From Argyresthia goedartella (Eukaryota; Arthropoda; Insecta; Lepidoptera; Argyresthiidae): a DNA stretch of 64,000 bases. The DNA is taken from the NCBI GenBank assembly GCA_949825045.1, contig OX463824.1:25280501-25344500 (forward strand), written 5' to 3'. This document shows, one piece after another, positions 10,644 to 21,547 of the stretch. Position 1 is the first letter of the stretch, and each line of letters starts with the position of its first letter. The notes beneath the pieces are model-generated. The model saw only the letters and a program-made list of their open reading frames with translations, ran no database searches and was not told the DNA's origin. Both the position numbers and the translations under genes were made by a program.

Positions 10644-11002
10644 GTGAGTATTATGATTTGAACCCAAAGGGAAATTTGCTTTTTCAAACTCAAACCATAA
10701 TCAGTAACAGTAAGTAGTTGATCTTTGTTTTTCTCCATTTAGGACACGCGCGGTCTCCAATATATTTTTGTTAGTTATTCTTCGTTTTCCATTTAATTTC
10801 CATTGTAATATATGAATGGGTATAGATATATAGTCCACAGTACATTTGCAGTTTTTAGCCTCCCGCATCCCGGGTATTTGATTCTCAGTAAAAGTGCATT
10901 ATTTTTGTCTACTTGCAACAAATTGTTTGAGTTTGAGTTTAAAATTGTATGTCAGAATGTTGCAAAATATATCCGATAAGTAGATAATAATTCGTGTTGT
11001 AT

Positions 11003-11286
11003 ATGCGTTTCGCGCTTGCTTCTCACACAGGAGATGCAGGTTCGATTCATGACCATGTACCAATGAGATCATTAATTTATCTTTATACATTATCGGACGT
11101 TCAGTGTTTCGGTTGACACGTTAAGCTGTATATCCCGGCTACTATCGCTAGGTGGTAGTGCTCGTAAAACCCCTCCATCAACCCGCACTGAGCCAGTGGA
11201 GTGGAGTATGTCTTTATCTTACCCGTACCCAGGGTAAAGGCCTGTGTCCCTCGTTGGGGACATGAGTGGGCTACATGTATTATTCA
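11003..11286 (+). mobile_element. SINE family 2 copy, 5'-truncated
   Basis: It starts within a tRNA-like head (CGCTTGCTTCTCACACAGGA, then GCAGGTTCGATTC as B box). It continues through TTATCGGACGTTCAGTGTTTC and GGCTACTATCG, ending GCCTGTGTCCC…GGGGACATGAGTGGGCTACAT. The same family is seen inverted at 17203, 28734 and 29508. Confidence 0.75.
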
Positions 11287-11439
11287 ATATTATCAACCTA
11301 TATCTATTTAACAGGATTAAGAACCAATCAGTTTCCATACGGTCGAAAGCTGAAGATATGAGGCAACAGTCAAACACATAGCTCCTATTGTACCCTACGT
11401 CTACGACTACGAGATAATAATAATATTAATAATAATCAT

Positions 11440-12966
11440 ACTTAAAGTGACCAATGACATTGAATCAGCAATGGATATCAAGCAGATCACTGTGTTAGCG
11501 TTACTAGACTTTAGCAGTGCCTTTAACTGTGTTGATTTTGACATCCTCGTTGAGATACTGAAGTCCCTGAATGTCTGCTCGGCCGCTGCCAGCTGGTTCG
11601 GCTCCTACCTGAGAGGTCGTCAGCAGCGTATTAGGTCCGAGGAGACTTCCACGGAGTGGTGCGACCTTTCTTCTGGAGTTCCTCAGGGTGGTATTCTTTC
11701 CCCTCTTCTTTTCTCCGTCTTCATCAATTCCATTTCGGATGCCATTTCTTCTTCTTACCATCTTTATGCCGATGATCTGCAAATCTACCGCCATTTCTCT
11801 CCAAGTGATATGATTTCTTCTGTGGGTGCATTAAATGACGATCTCGAGAACATCAGGGGCTGGGCTCTGTCTCATGGACTACTTGTCAATCCCAGTAAGT
11901 CGCAAGCCATGATTGTCGGCTCCAGACACTCCCATAGTGTATTACAGCATCTGCCTCTTGTTCCTGTAACTTATGATGGAACCATAATTCCGTACAGTAC
12001 TAAGGCAAAAAATCTAGGAGTTATCTTTGACAATCAGCTTTCATGGTCTGCTCACGTCTGCGAAGTTAGTAGACGAGTCTTTGCCACATTTCACTCCCTC
12101 AGGCGCCTTCAAAACTTTCTGCCTCGTCATACTAAAATTACTCTGGCCCAGTCTCTTCTCCTTCCTCTCATTGATTACGCAGATGTCAGCTGGATCAGCG
12201 CGAACGAAGAGCAACTGAACAAACTCGAGCGACTTCAAAATCTCGGGATTCGGTTTGTCTTCGGGCTGCGTAAGTATGACCATGTCTCCCAGTATCGTAG
12301 GGAACTGCAGTGGCTTCCAATTCGTCTTCGCCGGGATACCCATGTTCTCATTCTACTCTTCAATATTCTGCACAACCCTCGCTACCCCAGCTTCCTGCGT
12401 GATCGGTTTGAGTTTCTTTCTTCGGATAGGTCTCGGAGATCAAACACTCGGTCGCTGCTTGCAACTCCTCAACACAACTCAGTCGCATATGGGCAAGGAT
12501 TCAGGATCAGTGCTATCAGGCTCTGGAACAAGCTCCCCAGTGCCATCAGGGACAGTCCGTCACTTAACGTTTTTAAGATTCGCTTGAAAGATCATTACCT
12601 CTCTCTTCCATAGTATGTATATATAATTTGTATATGTATGTTATGTATGTATATAACTTGTATGTGTATGATATGTATGTATGTATATAATATTATATAA
12701 ATTAGGTGTAGTAGTAGTATTAGGTATATGTACCTACTTATATTATTATTGTGTATGAATAATTTTGTTGTGCAAATAGGTTTTACTCTCACAATCCACT
12801 TTCCTTTCCTATCTGGGTTTGCTGGTAGAAATCTCTTTTATAGAGATAAGCGCGCCTCTTGTACATATATCTTTCTTTGTATATCTCTGTATGTTTGTTT
12901 TGTGCAATAAAGTATTCATTCATTCATTCATTCATTCATTCATTCATTCATTCATTCATTCATTCA
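11440..12966 (+). mobile_element. 5'-truncated CR1/L2-like LINE with (ATTC)n tail
   Basis: A non-LTR retrotransposon copy starts inside the RT domain. It carries an open C-terminal coding region, a 3' untranslated region with a GTGCAATAAAGTATT end, and a microsatellite tail of ATTC units (about 12914-12966). The 5' truncation is typical of incomplete reverse transcription. Its 3' region resembles the relics at 58595-59135 and 61838-62170. Confidence 0.85.
11447..12613 (+). CDS. LINE ORF2 C-terminal part, reverse transcriptase (5'-truncated)
   Basis: 388 residues are open without interruption, but the true N-terminus is missing; the first codon is GTG within the truncated frame. RT motifs are LALLDFSSAFN (motif A, catalytic Asp), GVPQGGILSPLLF (motif B) and YADDLQIY (motif C, two catalytic Asp), then the thumb NLGVIFDNQLSW. 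The end AIRLWNKLPSAIRD…FKIRLKDHYLSLP is the conserved C-terminus of CR1/L2-group proteins. The endonuclease and fingers are absent, so this copy cannot retrotranspose. The intact frame implies a young insertion. Clade name is inferred from motif wording. Confidence 0.85.
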   Translation: MTNDIESAMDIKQITVLALLDFSSAFNCVDFDILVEILKSLNVCSAAASWFGSYLRGRQQRIRSEETSTEWCDLSSGVPQGGILSPLLFSVFINSISDAISSSYHLYADDLQIYRHFSPSDMISSVGALNDDLENIRGWALSHGLLVNPSKSQAMIVGSRHSHSVLQHLPLVPVTYDGTIIPYSTKAKNLGVIFDNQLSWSAHVCEVSRRVFATFHSLRRLQNFLPRHTKITLAQSLLLPLIDYADVSWISANEEQLNKLERLQNLGIRFVFGLRKYDHVSQYRRELQWLPIRLRRDTHVLILLFNILHNPRYPSFLRDRFEFLSSDRSRRSNTRSLLATPQHNSVAYGQGFRISAIRLWNKLPSAIRDSPSLNVFKIRLKDHYLSLP

Positions 12967-13468
12967 ATCATACCTTGGACACTATGGACACCCATTGATC
13001 TAGCCCCCAAACTAGGATTCCCTGTATCTTGGGTACTAAACAATGATACACATACTTATACAATGTGACATTTAATTAGCTGACCATATTTTAGGGAATG
13101 ATACTACGCCTCATTATGAATAATTTTCCACAGGAACCATAAGGGATATTTCGGAAACGAAAAAAAAAAATTGGGTCTCCCATACCAACTTGTAATCAGC
13201 TGATCGGGTCAATGTACTGAGGGACAAATATTTTTTCCACTTGTGACCATATCTACCGTGGGCAAAGTTGATCATAATAATGGGTACTACCATTCCCCAA
13301 AATTTGGTCAGCTAATTAAATGTCACCCTGTATAGATAAATATTATACTTAGCTATTTAAACAACCATGACTAGGGTACAAACATCCGTTCTCGTCAAAC
13401 AAATATTTGCCCCCACCGGGACTCGAACCCGGGACCCTTAGGCAGGGTCACTGCCGACTCGGCCACCT
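12967..13468 (-). mobile_element. SINE family 3 copy split by a MITE
   Basis: Read on the minus strand, the tRNA-like head lies at about 13411-13468 (GGCCGAGTCGGCAG as A-box region, CCCGGGTTCGAGTCCCGG as B box). The body with GAGAACGGATGTTTGTACC follows, and the tail CAGGGAATCCTAGTTTGGGG reaches the LINE microsatellite at 12967. A 270-bp MITE at 13061-13330 interrupts it. An uninterrupted copy lies at 59694-59940. Confidence 0.85.
13061..13330. mobile_element. Tc1/mariner-like MITE inserted in SINE 3 (270 bp)
   Basis: Terminal inverted repeats are CA.TGTGACATTTAATTAGC (left) and the matching CAGGGTGACATTTAATTAGC (right, inverted), each continuing TGACCA. The flanking TA (13059-13060 and 13331-13332) is a duplication, because the intact SINE copy at 59694 has the site only once. 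There is no coding capacity. A related copy lies at 60088-60345. It needs a transposase supplied in trans. Confidence 0.88.
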
Positions 13469-14732
13469 CTCAACTTAGCTCAGACGAACTGCCTGTTTCC
13501 TATGCGTTCTGCGGTAAAAGATAAAAATGTCGTTTCAATAGATATTTCCCGAGTATTTCGACATCAGACGCGTAAAAACTCGACTCGCAACTGTGGTATA
13601 CAATTGAATGAGCCCGTGGTTCTCAGAAGTATTAGAGAGAGAAGCAAATGGCAGTTTTTATGGGTTGAACTCTTGGGTTGTTGTCGCGGTGAGTTTTGAT
13701 ACTGCACTGTCTATCCATCAAGCATTCTTCTCACGCACCCATTCTGGGGCGTGGGGAGTCAGGGTCAGATCATCGGATCTCTTCCTGAAGAAGCGCCTCT
13801 GTCCACTCCTATGGACAGGTCATCGGGGGGCCCTCGCGGGCGGTGGAGATGCACTGTCTAGCGGTGACTACATCCGTGTCTATCCGTCTTTGTTTCACAT
13901 ACACCTGTCAGATGGTGACAGATATTGCACAACGGATCAACGAACTCACGAACTATGTATTCCTATTCATGTTATAATAATAGCAGTACTTATAATAAAA
14001 AACTTATTTATTGTAGTGTAAAGTACGAACGGATGCTTATGTCACAATATCTCGCTCGAAATCTAAACATAAAAGTATCAAGTTTATAATTGAAGAGTAG
14101 GTAGATACCTAGATGTCTAGTTTGATCCCGTTTCCGAAATAATTTTGCAGATTTTAAACGTTTTGAAGACTTAATTTATTTATTTTCTCATTTCGGCGGC
14201 GCATGTTAAACATACCTTACTTACATTACATACATATCTACATTTTCGAGTGATTATGTCGGGCTCCATAAGTACTTACCCCTAAAAGTCATAAGCAAAA
14301 CATCAAATAACTTTTTTTTTTAGAAAACAATAATATATTTACCAAAAAACACTACAAACACACTAATAACTAAAACATTTAGTAGTTTTTAGAAACTGTG
14401 TTGCAGCAGGGCAAAATCACGATGCGAGTACTAGCTAGCTAAGTAAGCCTGTACTCGAATATGTACATTATGTATACTTTTTTGGACTTAAGGGTACCCA
14501 TGCGAGGTATCTAGGCAGTTGACTGAGTGTCACTCACTTGAGAGTCTGTCAAGTGAGGTCAATGACCCTTGAGCGGCTTGAGGTCGCTTGGTTCACGATG
14601 AAAGCGCTATGCTCTGACTGGTGTGGTGACATATGAATCTGAAGAGATCGACCAGGCACTGTTGGCAAAGAGCGAAAAAAATTAACTAACCCACCGTAGG
14701 TTATGAAGTAGGGCAGGAAAGTACGTGAACAT
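13469..14732. other. No gene seen
   Basis: The reading frames here (for example about 13608-14021) match no family I recognise and show no coding signature. No repeat family seen elsewhere in the window is evident. Confidence 0.4.
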
Positions 14733-14945
14733 GACGACCTCTGTGGTGTAGAGGTCGAGGTTGTGCTTCCCAAACGAGAGGTCCCGTGTTTGAATCCCGG
14801 CTGGGCAGGCAGACAAAATAATAATACCCAGGTCTTGGATGTGACATGTTTGTGACGTCGCTGTTTCTGGCTCCCACGACACAGGGTATCCTAGTGTTGG
14901 GCCAGAAACAATGTATGTGCCTGTATGTAAATGGTATGTTATGTT
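14733..14945 (+). mobile_element. SINE family 1 copy
   Basis: The tRNA-like head GACGACCTCTGTGGTGTAG is followed by the B box GTGTTTGAATCCCGGC. The A-rich linker, the GTGACGTCGCTGTTTCTGGC block and the tail ACACAGGGTATCCTAGTGTT follow. It is nearly full length. Confidence 0.8.
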
Positions 14946-15639
14946 ATGAATTTATGATGGAGTAGTTTCCACATGGGCATATGAACATCATCATATTCTA
15001 GGGCAACAATAATTGTAGAGCGAAGTTAGAAGACGGAGGTACGCAATATCCGGTAGAGCCTGATTGGTGAGTTCATGTAAGAGGTAATAAATAATAAATA
15101 ATATTGTGGACGACGCAATAAGTAAGTAGGTATGTGTAGGTACTAGGGTGTATGCGTTACGTTAAAAGCTACTATCAAATCTGGCTTTCTGCATCATAAA
15201 CATATTGCAGACACTATGCTGGTAAAGCTAACCTAAGGTATTAAAAACTTACTAGATACCTATCTGCGCATTCACCACGAAGCCCAAGTTAGCCTGTACA
15301 TAATTATTTTAAAATATTCTATGCTACGGGACGCCAAGAAATGAATTGACCCGCGCCGCGACCGCGATGAAATCGAAAGGACCAAAAATAAAACGGCGAC
15401 AACGAATCCGTGTCAGACGTCCACACAATCAACAATACGTTTTTACTTTTTCTTTTCAAACAAAAGTGGCGCACAGAAAACCGGTTCCCTCACTTTCCGT
15501 ATCGTCGTAGATAACTGATGCGATCGCTGACTCAGACAGAGCTCGGAGGCGATTTTTTTGGGTGCTTTCTCCCACACCTGACCGAAAGGGGCACGGTTCG
15601 GCTCGCGGATACAGACACTTTCCACTGGGAAAATGGGAG

Positions 15640-15760
15640 CGACCAGCTCTGCGTGGCCTTGATACCGGCGGCGAATGAGCCGCGCAAGAAAGCAGCCGGA
15701 GTCGGCATGGCATGAGTTGGAGTTAGTTAGAGCCAGTCAGTTCCGCTGCCAGAGCAGCAG
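15640..15760 (+). promoter_or_regulatory. Possible TATA-less promoter with initiator
   Basis: A locally GC-rich stretch contains GCCAGTCAGTTCCGC near 15731-15745. TCAGTT fits the arthropod initiator consensus, and a run of unmethylated-like CpG and GCCGC strings surrounds it. There is no TATA box. It precedes a plausible untranslated exon and splice sites. This is inference only. Confidence 0.35.
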
Positions 15761-16281
15761 TGTACGCCCGACTACCGCACTGTGCAGAGCGCCGCAAGCC
15801 AAACGGAATATAGTAAAAACTTTCCGAAACTGTTCTCTGCATATTTCCCCCCCACATCGCGAGTGGCCGAGTGTCCAGTGAAGTGAGAAAACAGTGGCTG
15901 TCGGAAATTGTGAGGATAATTTGCAAATCTGGAGGGATCACATTTTTTCGCCAGGTTCGTTTGTTTTGTTTACCGCCGGCGATTGTCGCTTGTTTCTGTC
16001 GCCATTGTTTTCGGGTGTGTTTTGTTTCAGCAACCGGATCTACTAATAGGCAATAACACGTAGTATTGATTGTTATTTTATTAAAATGTAAATAAATTCG
16101 CAGTGTGATTTTTTATGTACTCAAAATAGGAGAAGACATTCTAATAAAAGTTAAGTGAAAGTTAGCGAATCTCGGTGCTAGCTCGAATCTTGATGTGGTC
16201 ACGCGAGGGTAATTAACTGAACTCCACACAAACTTTTGAATTGTATCGTGGTCGGTCGGCACAATGTTGGAACTTGAAATC
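15737..16281 (+). other. Putative 5' exons of a host gene starting MLELEI
   Basis: A leader-like segment (15737-about 15952) ends CGCCAG|GTTCGT. A short intron would end at GTTTTGTTTCAG (about 16019-16030). A second exon would run to ATC|GTAAGC at 16281/16282. In that exon an ATG in good context (CACAATG, 16264-16266) opens six codons, MLELEI, right before the strong donor. That short start resembles the N-terminus MLDLEVVPERSLG of PHAF1/UPF0183-family proteins as I remember them. I found no continuing exon downstream in the window, so the identity is a hypothesis. Confidence 0.3.
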
Positions 16282-16664
16282 GTAAGCATTAATTTATCTA
16301 CTACGATATGACCTATGATTGGAAACGACTGCCTTCATACTTTGCCCTTGCCTTCTATTGTAGACTATACTGACTTGATCGGGCTCGTTAAAAACCACAA
16401 AAACTCCAGTTGAACCTTATTCCTATCATGCGAGAGCGACGAGAATTTCGTCGTAGCTTCTGATGTACTTACCTTCCTGCTACTATATTAACAGCACCAA
16501 TGCCATTTTCGCATGCGATCTCAACAATTAACGATTAGATAGAAGGTACTCCATAATTTGCTAAAATGTAATTAGCATACAAAAACATTTGACTCAAATT
16601 ATACTCATTAATCACTATAATAATAAATCACTGTCACAACATCAAATGAAAGCCGCGAAAGGCT
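16282..16664. other. No gene seen; would be intron of the putative gene
   Basis: AT-rich sequence with no recognised repeat or reading frame. Confidence 0.35.
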
Positions 16665-17190
16665 CGTTTTAACCCCCAACGAAAAAGGGGGTGTTATAAG
16701 TTTGAAGCGTCTTTGTCTGTCTGTCTTTGTGTCTGCCCGTGGCACTAGCACTCAAAGGGGTGGCCGGATTTGAATGCGGTTCTTAAAAAAATGGTAGTAG
16801 ACTTCACTGCGATGGTTCTTAGATACATTTTATTAAAATCGGTTCTGCGGTTAAATAGTTATCAGCGTAAGGGGCGTCAGATATCTTCATTCGACATTTC
16901 ACTCGTACAAAATTACATCTTTAGAAACCCCCCACACATATATTTTTTGCTTTCAGTTCCATGTATGGGGAGTCCCCTTTAATTATTGAAATTTTTAAAT
17001 TTTTGTATAAAAATCGTAAAGCGGTTTACAAAATACATCTACATACCAAATTTCAACTGTGTAGTCCTAATAGTTTCTGCATAAAATTGCTGTGAGATAC
17101 GGACGGACGGACGGACGGATAGACCGACTTGACGAAACTATAATTGTTCCTTGTTTCTCTACGGAACCCTGAAAATCGGCCGTGAATAGG
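16665..17190 (+). repeat. Interspersed repeat with GGAC microsatellite
   Basis: It opens with CCCCCAACGAAAAAGGGGGTG and GTTATAAGTTTGAAGC, carries GTCTGTCTGTC, and later has a (GGAC)n run (about 17100-17118) and ends with TTCTCTACGGAACCCTGAAAA. Phrases such as AAAATCGGTTCTGCGG are typical of non-coding insect repeats. No terminal repeats were delimited. Confidence 0.45.
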
Positions 17191-17202
17191 ATAATAATAG
17201 TA

Positions 17203-17492
17203 AATATAGCCTATAATGTCCCCACCGAGGGGCACAGGACTTTACCCAGAAACGAGTAAGATTAAGCCATACTCCACCAAGCTGGCTCAGTGCGGGTCGG
17301 TGGAGGGGTTCTACGACCACTATCACATTGCGATAGTAGCCGGGGCCTACAGCTTAGTGTCATCCGAAACACTGAACGTCCGATAATGTACGATAAATTA
17401 ATTATTTTATTATATTATGGTCAGGAATCGAACCTGCATTTCCTGTGTGAGAAGCAAGCGTGAAACCCATTAGACCACGGAGCTCGTGAATA
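17203..17492 (-). mobile_element. SINE family 2 copy
   Basis: On the minus strand this is nearly full length. The tRNA-like head is AGCTCCGTGGTCTAATGGG, with GCAGGTTCGATTCC as B box. The body and the tail GTGCCCCTCGGTGGGGACAT follow. Confidence 0.82.
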
Positions 17493-17531
17493 GGAAACAA
17501 GTGAAATTTATATCTTCCGACTACGTAGGTA

Positions 17532-17852
17532 TGGGACGTCCATTAATTACGTGAGGCGTAATTAATGGACGTCCCATTGACAATTTTCTGAACCCCGCCC
17601 CTCTTGGTATCCTGAGATTTGGCTTGAATTCCTCCCCCCTAATTTCACTTGACACTTTTCAAAATTTTTGTTATTAGTTTTCATTAGGATTCATTTAAAC
17701 AAATCACAATTCGGTTCAGTATATTTATTAAAGACTACTGTTTTACCATATTTTAGTCGAGAAACATGTTTTACTTTACTCTCCTCCACGTGAGATTTAG
17801 TGAGACCTGCTCCCCCCTTCAACACCTCACGTTATTAATGGATTCCCCTATC
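17532..17852. mobile_element. Foldback MITE with a perfect hairpin end
   Basis: At 17532-17576 there is a perfect 20-bp inverted repeat with a 5-base loop (TGGGACGTCCATTAATTACG, loop TGAGG). Near 17825-17850 the string CACCTCACGTTATTAATGGA is an inverted, diverged version of the same end. The interior is C-rich and non-coding. The left end seems to have been duplicated in inverted orientation. Confidence 0.55.
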
Positions 17853-17907
17853 TGGGAACAGACTTACTAGCCTTAAGGACGAAATACACAGAAGGGATTT
17901 AGAAGAA

Positions 17908-19342
17908 ATAAGAACATTAATATGGCTGTCTTCGATTTTTTAACCACGATAATGAAAAACCTAGATAACGGCAAAAGAGTGTCATCGATATTTATGGACC
18001 TCACAAACGCATTTGACTATGTCGATCACAAAATCTTAGCAAAATTAAATAGTTACGGAATAAGAGGGAATGTTCTTAGTCTACTAGAATCATACTTGAG
18101 TAACCGGTCACAATTGACACAAATAAACAAAATCTGCCCTAAGACAAAAACAGATCAAGTGTATTCTTCTGACGTAAAGGAAATTAAGTATGGTGTTCCA
18201 CAGGGATCCGTATTAGGACCTTTACTGTTTATTATATATATAAATGACATCCCAAAAGCTATAAATCATCCAATAGTTTTATTTGCTGACGACAGCACAG
18301 TGACATTTATCGGTCATGATTTAATAGTATAGTATGAAAATGACATTAATAATAATTTAACACATATAATTGAATGGCTAACAAAAAACAATTTTTTAAT
18401 TAATCTGGGAAAAACTAAACTAATAAAATATAGGCTAGGGCACGGACAGCAATACGCATTGAATATTAAATACTTGAATGAGCAAATTGAATGTACAGAG
18501 ACAACAAAATTCTTAGGTCTCCATATTGATTCCAACATGTCGTGGAAGACACACATCGAACACTTGCAAAAGAAGCTAAATCAATATGCGTATGCGTTAC
18601 ACATGCTTACAAAAATTGTGAACACTGATGCTGTACTTGTTTCGTATCATGGTTTTGTAGAGTCTTCCGTGCGCTACGGTATAATCTTCTGGGGAAATGC
18701 GACGGGTAGAGAGACTATTTTTAAAGCGCAGAAGAAATGTTTGAGGGCTATGTGCAAGCTGGTCCAAACTGACAGTTGTAAACCCTACTTCAAGAGTCTC
18801 AACATTCTTACGATGCCGTCTATTTACATATACAAAACCTTGGTTTTTGTCAAAAGTAATATGCATCTTTTTCAAAATGTCAAAAGCAGGCGTCACCATA
18901 TGATGCTCAAAATGGAGTGCCACAAGTCAGCCTATTTTAATAAAAGTATATTTGTCATGGCTATTAGAATATATAACAAACTCCCACAGTCTGTAAAAGA
19001 AATACAAAATATACATACATTTAAAAAGAAAATAAAGGGTCTTCTAACAAACAAGGTTTATTACAGTGTCGATGAATACCTCAGTGATGTTTTATAAAGA
19101 TGGCGACAATGTATTATTTGCCAGATGCCTAATATCATCTAATATAGTCATATATGTAGGTAATTAGTAATTCTACCCTAATTTTTATTGTTTATAATGT
19201 AATTAATACTTATAATGTAAATCATATTCATATGCCCTCCCATGGCAGAGCATAGAGACCCATCACTCAATGTCATTGATTAAGATCTACATATTACCTA
19301 TGTTCCTGAATAAATGATTCTTTATCTTTATCTTTATCTTTA
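17908..19342 (+). mobile_element. 5'-truncated Jockey/CR1-like LINE with (TTTATC)n tail
   Basis: It starts in the RT fingers, contains a single-stop coding region, then an AT-rich 3' region ending CCTGAATAAATGATTC and a TTTATC repeat tail at about 19319-19342. It belongs to the same family as the decayed copy at 40125-42395. Confidence 0.85.
17922..19097 (+). pseudogene. LINE reverse transcriptase with one in-frame stop
   Basis: A single frame covers RT motif A (IFMDLTNAFDYVDH), motif B (YGVPQGSVLGPLLF), motif C (VLFADDSTVTF), and the thumb (KFLGLHIDSNMSWKTH). The C-terminal region (FKAQKKCLRAMCKL, RIYNKLPQSVKEI, YYSVDEYLSDVL) is also present. A TAG at 18330-18332 interrupts it between motif C and the thumb; reading resumes in the same frame. 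The endonuclease is missing through 5' truncation. It is non-functional now but only lightly decayed. Confidence 0.87.
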
Positions 19343-19687
19343 CACGGCTGGCAGCAACGGCAGCCAGCAAATAATTGCAGCAGTTTATTACGTTGCTTCC
19401 AGCCAAATTTTATATGACCTCTAGACACCCTTGGGCATGCTTTGCCAGCAAGCTGGCAGCAGCGTTGGCTGGATGCAGTGTAGTCACTTGGTGTCAGCCA
19501 CGCGCGCGAACAACACTTGCGCTTCTGCAGACGACGGGTGCAGACGAACGCGTCGCTCTGCGCACAAAATGGCTCGAGAGAACAGTGAACGTACACTCTA
19601 GAGAAAAAACTTTAATCATCTCCAGCGCGACTCCCATTCTTTGTTATTCCTAGTTAAGAAATTCACAATCGTAAAGTCGCGAGTGTA
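19343..19687. other. Unassigned GC-rich stretch
   Basis: It holds repeated GCTGGCAGCA-like strings (about 19347, 19451) and GGCAGCCAGC. This could be inverted-repeat element debris. There is no supported gene. Confidence 0.35.
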
Positions 19688-19854
19688 AAGCTTGGTCCAG
19701 ATATGTTCTTTTGTCCGTACCGTACCTCCGTTTAGCACTAGCATTGCGATCCAAAAACGCTAGTTTGGACGCCCACACGGTACGGTACGGAGGTATGTTA
19801 CGGACACTCCAGAGAAAAAAGTTACGGACAAAAGAACATATCTGTACCCAGCTT
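19688..19854. mobile_element. Short MITE, family M2 copy 1
   Basis: Inverted ends of about 32 bp share CAGATATGTTCTTTTGTCCG. Internal inverted strings CCGTACCGTACCTCCG and CGGTACGGTACGGAGG make the whole 167-bp unit fold back. A diverged copy lies at 62476-62704. No target duplication is certain. Confidence 0.7.
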
Positions 19855-21547
19855 AAAGGGATAGAGTGATCTCGTAACTTCTCGAGTTGTACAGAAATTT
19901 GCCCTGCATTGCATTTATCATCCTAATCATATATACGTGTATATTCTACTCAGAAAAAAATGCTTGGGATATATTACACATGCCATGACGTCGTTGTAGT
20001 GAATGTACGGTACGCGAGCGATGATACGTCTTCTCTGCGCAACGTTCGTTCAAACACTGTCGGCTGGAAGCTTGCTGCAACCGTGTATTTCGTCCTTTAT
20101 TCACTAACTCAAAACGACGGAAAATTGTGGAAATGTAAAATTTCCATATGCATTAAAACGTCAATTTGATATAAATTGCCTCGCTTTGCTGTATTTTGAT
20201 TGGTATAGTTTCAAATTCAACTTATTTTATTTTGGAGCATCCAGCATTCCTGACTGTACGACCAAGCAGAAATGATACTTTAGCTGCTGCGGGATAAACG
20301 TGCAATAAAGTACAATGACTCGCTCAGAAAATATACACGATTTTACGTTGGCCGTCGTCGTGAATTTACGCGTCAAATCGCATAGGGTGGTTGTGGGTTA
20401 CTGCAGCCCCCCCCCTCTAAATGCAGCCCCCCCCCCCTCTAACTGCAGCCCCCTTTTATCGCTCGGTATGAAGGGTTCTATTATCCAAATCATTATGCAA
20501 AAACTGGCAACGCCTGCCCGTGTCAGCTATGGCTATGCACAGTGACATTTCAAAGTGCGAAACGAGAGGTTGTGTTAATTTTTGCCCAAAATTGGCTAAT
20601 TTTGGGAGCCCGGAGTCATATTTCACATTATTTTATCTTCTTTGTTTGTTTTTCTTTTTAATATGATTTTTAACAGACAAATGCATCGATTGGTTTTTCG
20701 AGTTTCATGTTGTCAATAAGTGAAAATTGCCCTCCGGCCGTTTTCGCAACTATGATTCACAACCAGTTGAGAGTTAAGAATGTTTATTCCTTGTTCGCAA
20801 CCAGTTGCGAATCAAGAGAAATATTTCCTTAATATAAGATGTAGTTTCCCTCATTAGAAACCTTCGATAATAGTTTGATGACACGATATTCTTGGGGAAA
20901 GGGGGGGGGGCTGTATTTATATAACATGAAGCTTCTTATGACGTCCGCTTGTATTGTGTCAAGGTTGTCAAAAATTTTGATTACAGATTTTTGTATGGCA
21001 AAAGGCGTGAAATTATATTTGGTAGTATATTTCGTATTTTTTTAGGATTTTAAGCTAGAAGGTAGATTACTATTTAGGTACTTAAATATTGTATTGTACC
21101 TAGATATCGAAACGTAATGTTGTAGTGAATGATTTTATTAGTCCTGGGTGAATGCCGAAATTGAAAAAAAAAATAATATATATACCGCCACGGATACTGG
21201 TAAATCGACCTACATATGTTTGAAAATATGTATGCATGGAGAAAAACTAATCATTGTTACTTGCACCACCCTACCAAAAAAACACCGTTTACAAGATATC
21301 TATGGATTGGAAAATATACACTTTTACACAAATTTCATGACCAAATTTTAAGATAGGAATAAAAATGCGAAGGCATATAATTATCAAATATACAAAAAAA
21401 TATTAATGGGAAACAACATGTCAAACTAACATTAATAAAAGAACAAACTATTTAGTCTCATGTGATGACCCTAGGAGGGGCCGCCATTAGAAACACAATT
21501 ATGGCCGGAATCAGCGACATTGGGACTTTTTGACATTTTATTATTTT
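19855..21547. other. No gene; C-run and G-run tracts
   Basis: Three CTGCAGCCCC-type units with long C runs lie at about 20401-20452, and a G11 run lies near 20901. TTCGCAACCAGTTGCGAA (about 20793) is a short palindrome. No coding region or known repeat is seen. Confidence 0.4.

Noticed and set aside
11504..11794. Minus-strand frames across the 11440 LINE
   Set aside because: Antisense shadows of a well-supported RT coding frame.
13411..13468. tRNA-like sequence with good A and B boxes
   Set aside because: It is the head of SINE family 3: the same sequence with the same downstream body occurs at 59694, and no tRNA fold closure is evident.
13608..14021. 137-codon plus-strand frame
   Set aside because: No recognisable domain; it overlaps another frame and has no splice or promoter support.
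20401..20452. Telomere-like or i-motif array from C runs
   Set aside because: Only three irregular units; more simply a local low-complexity duplication.
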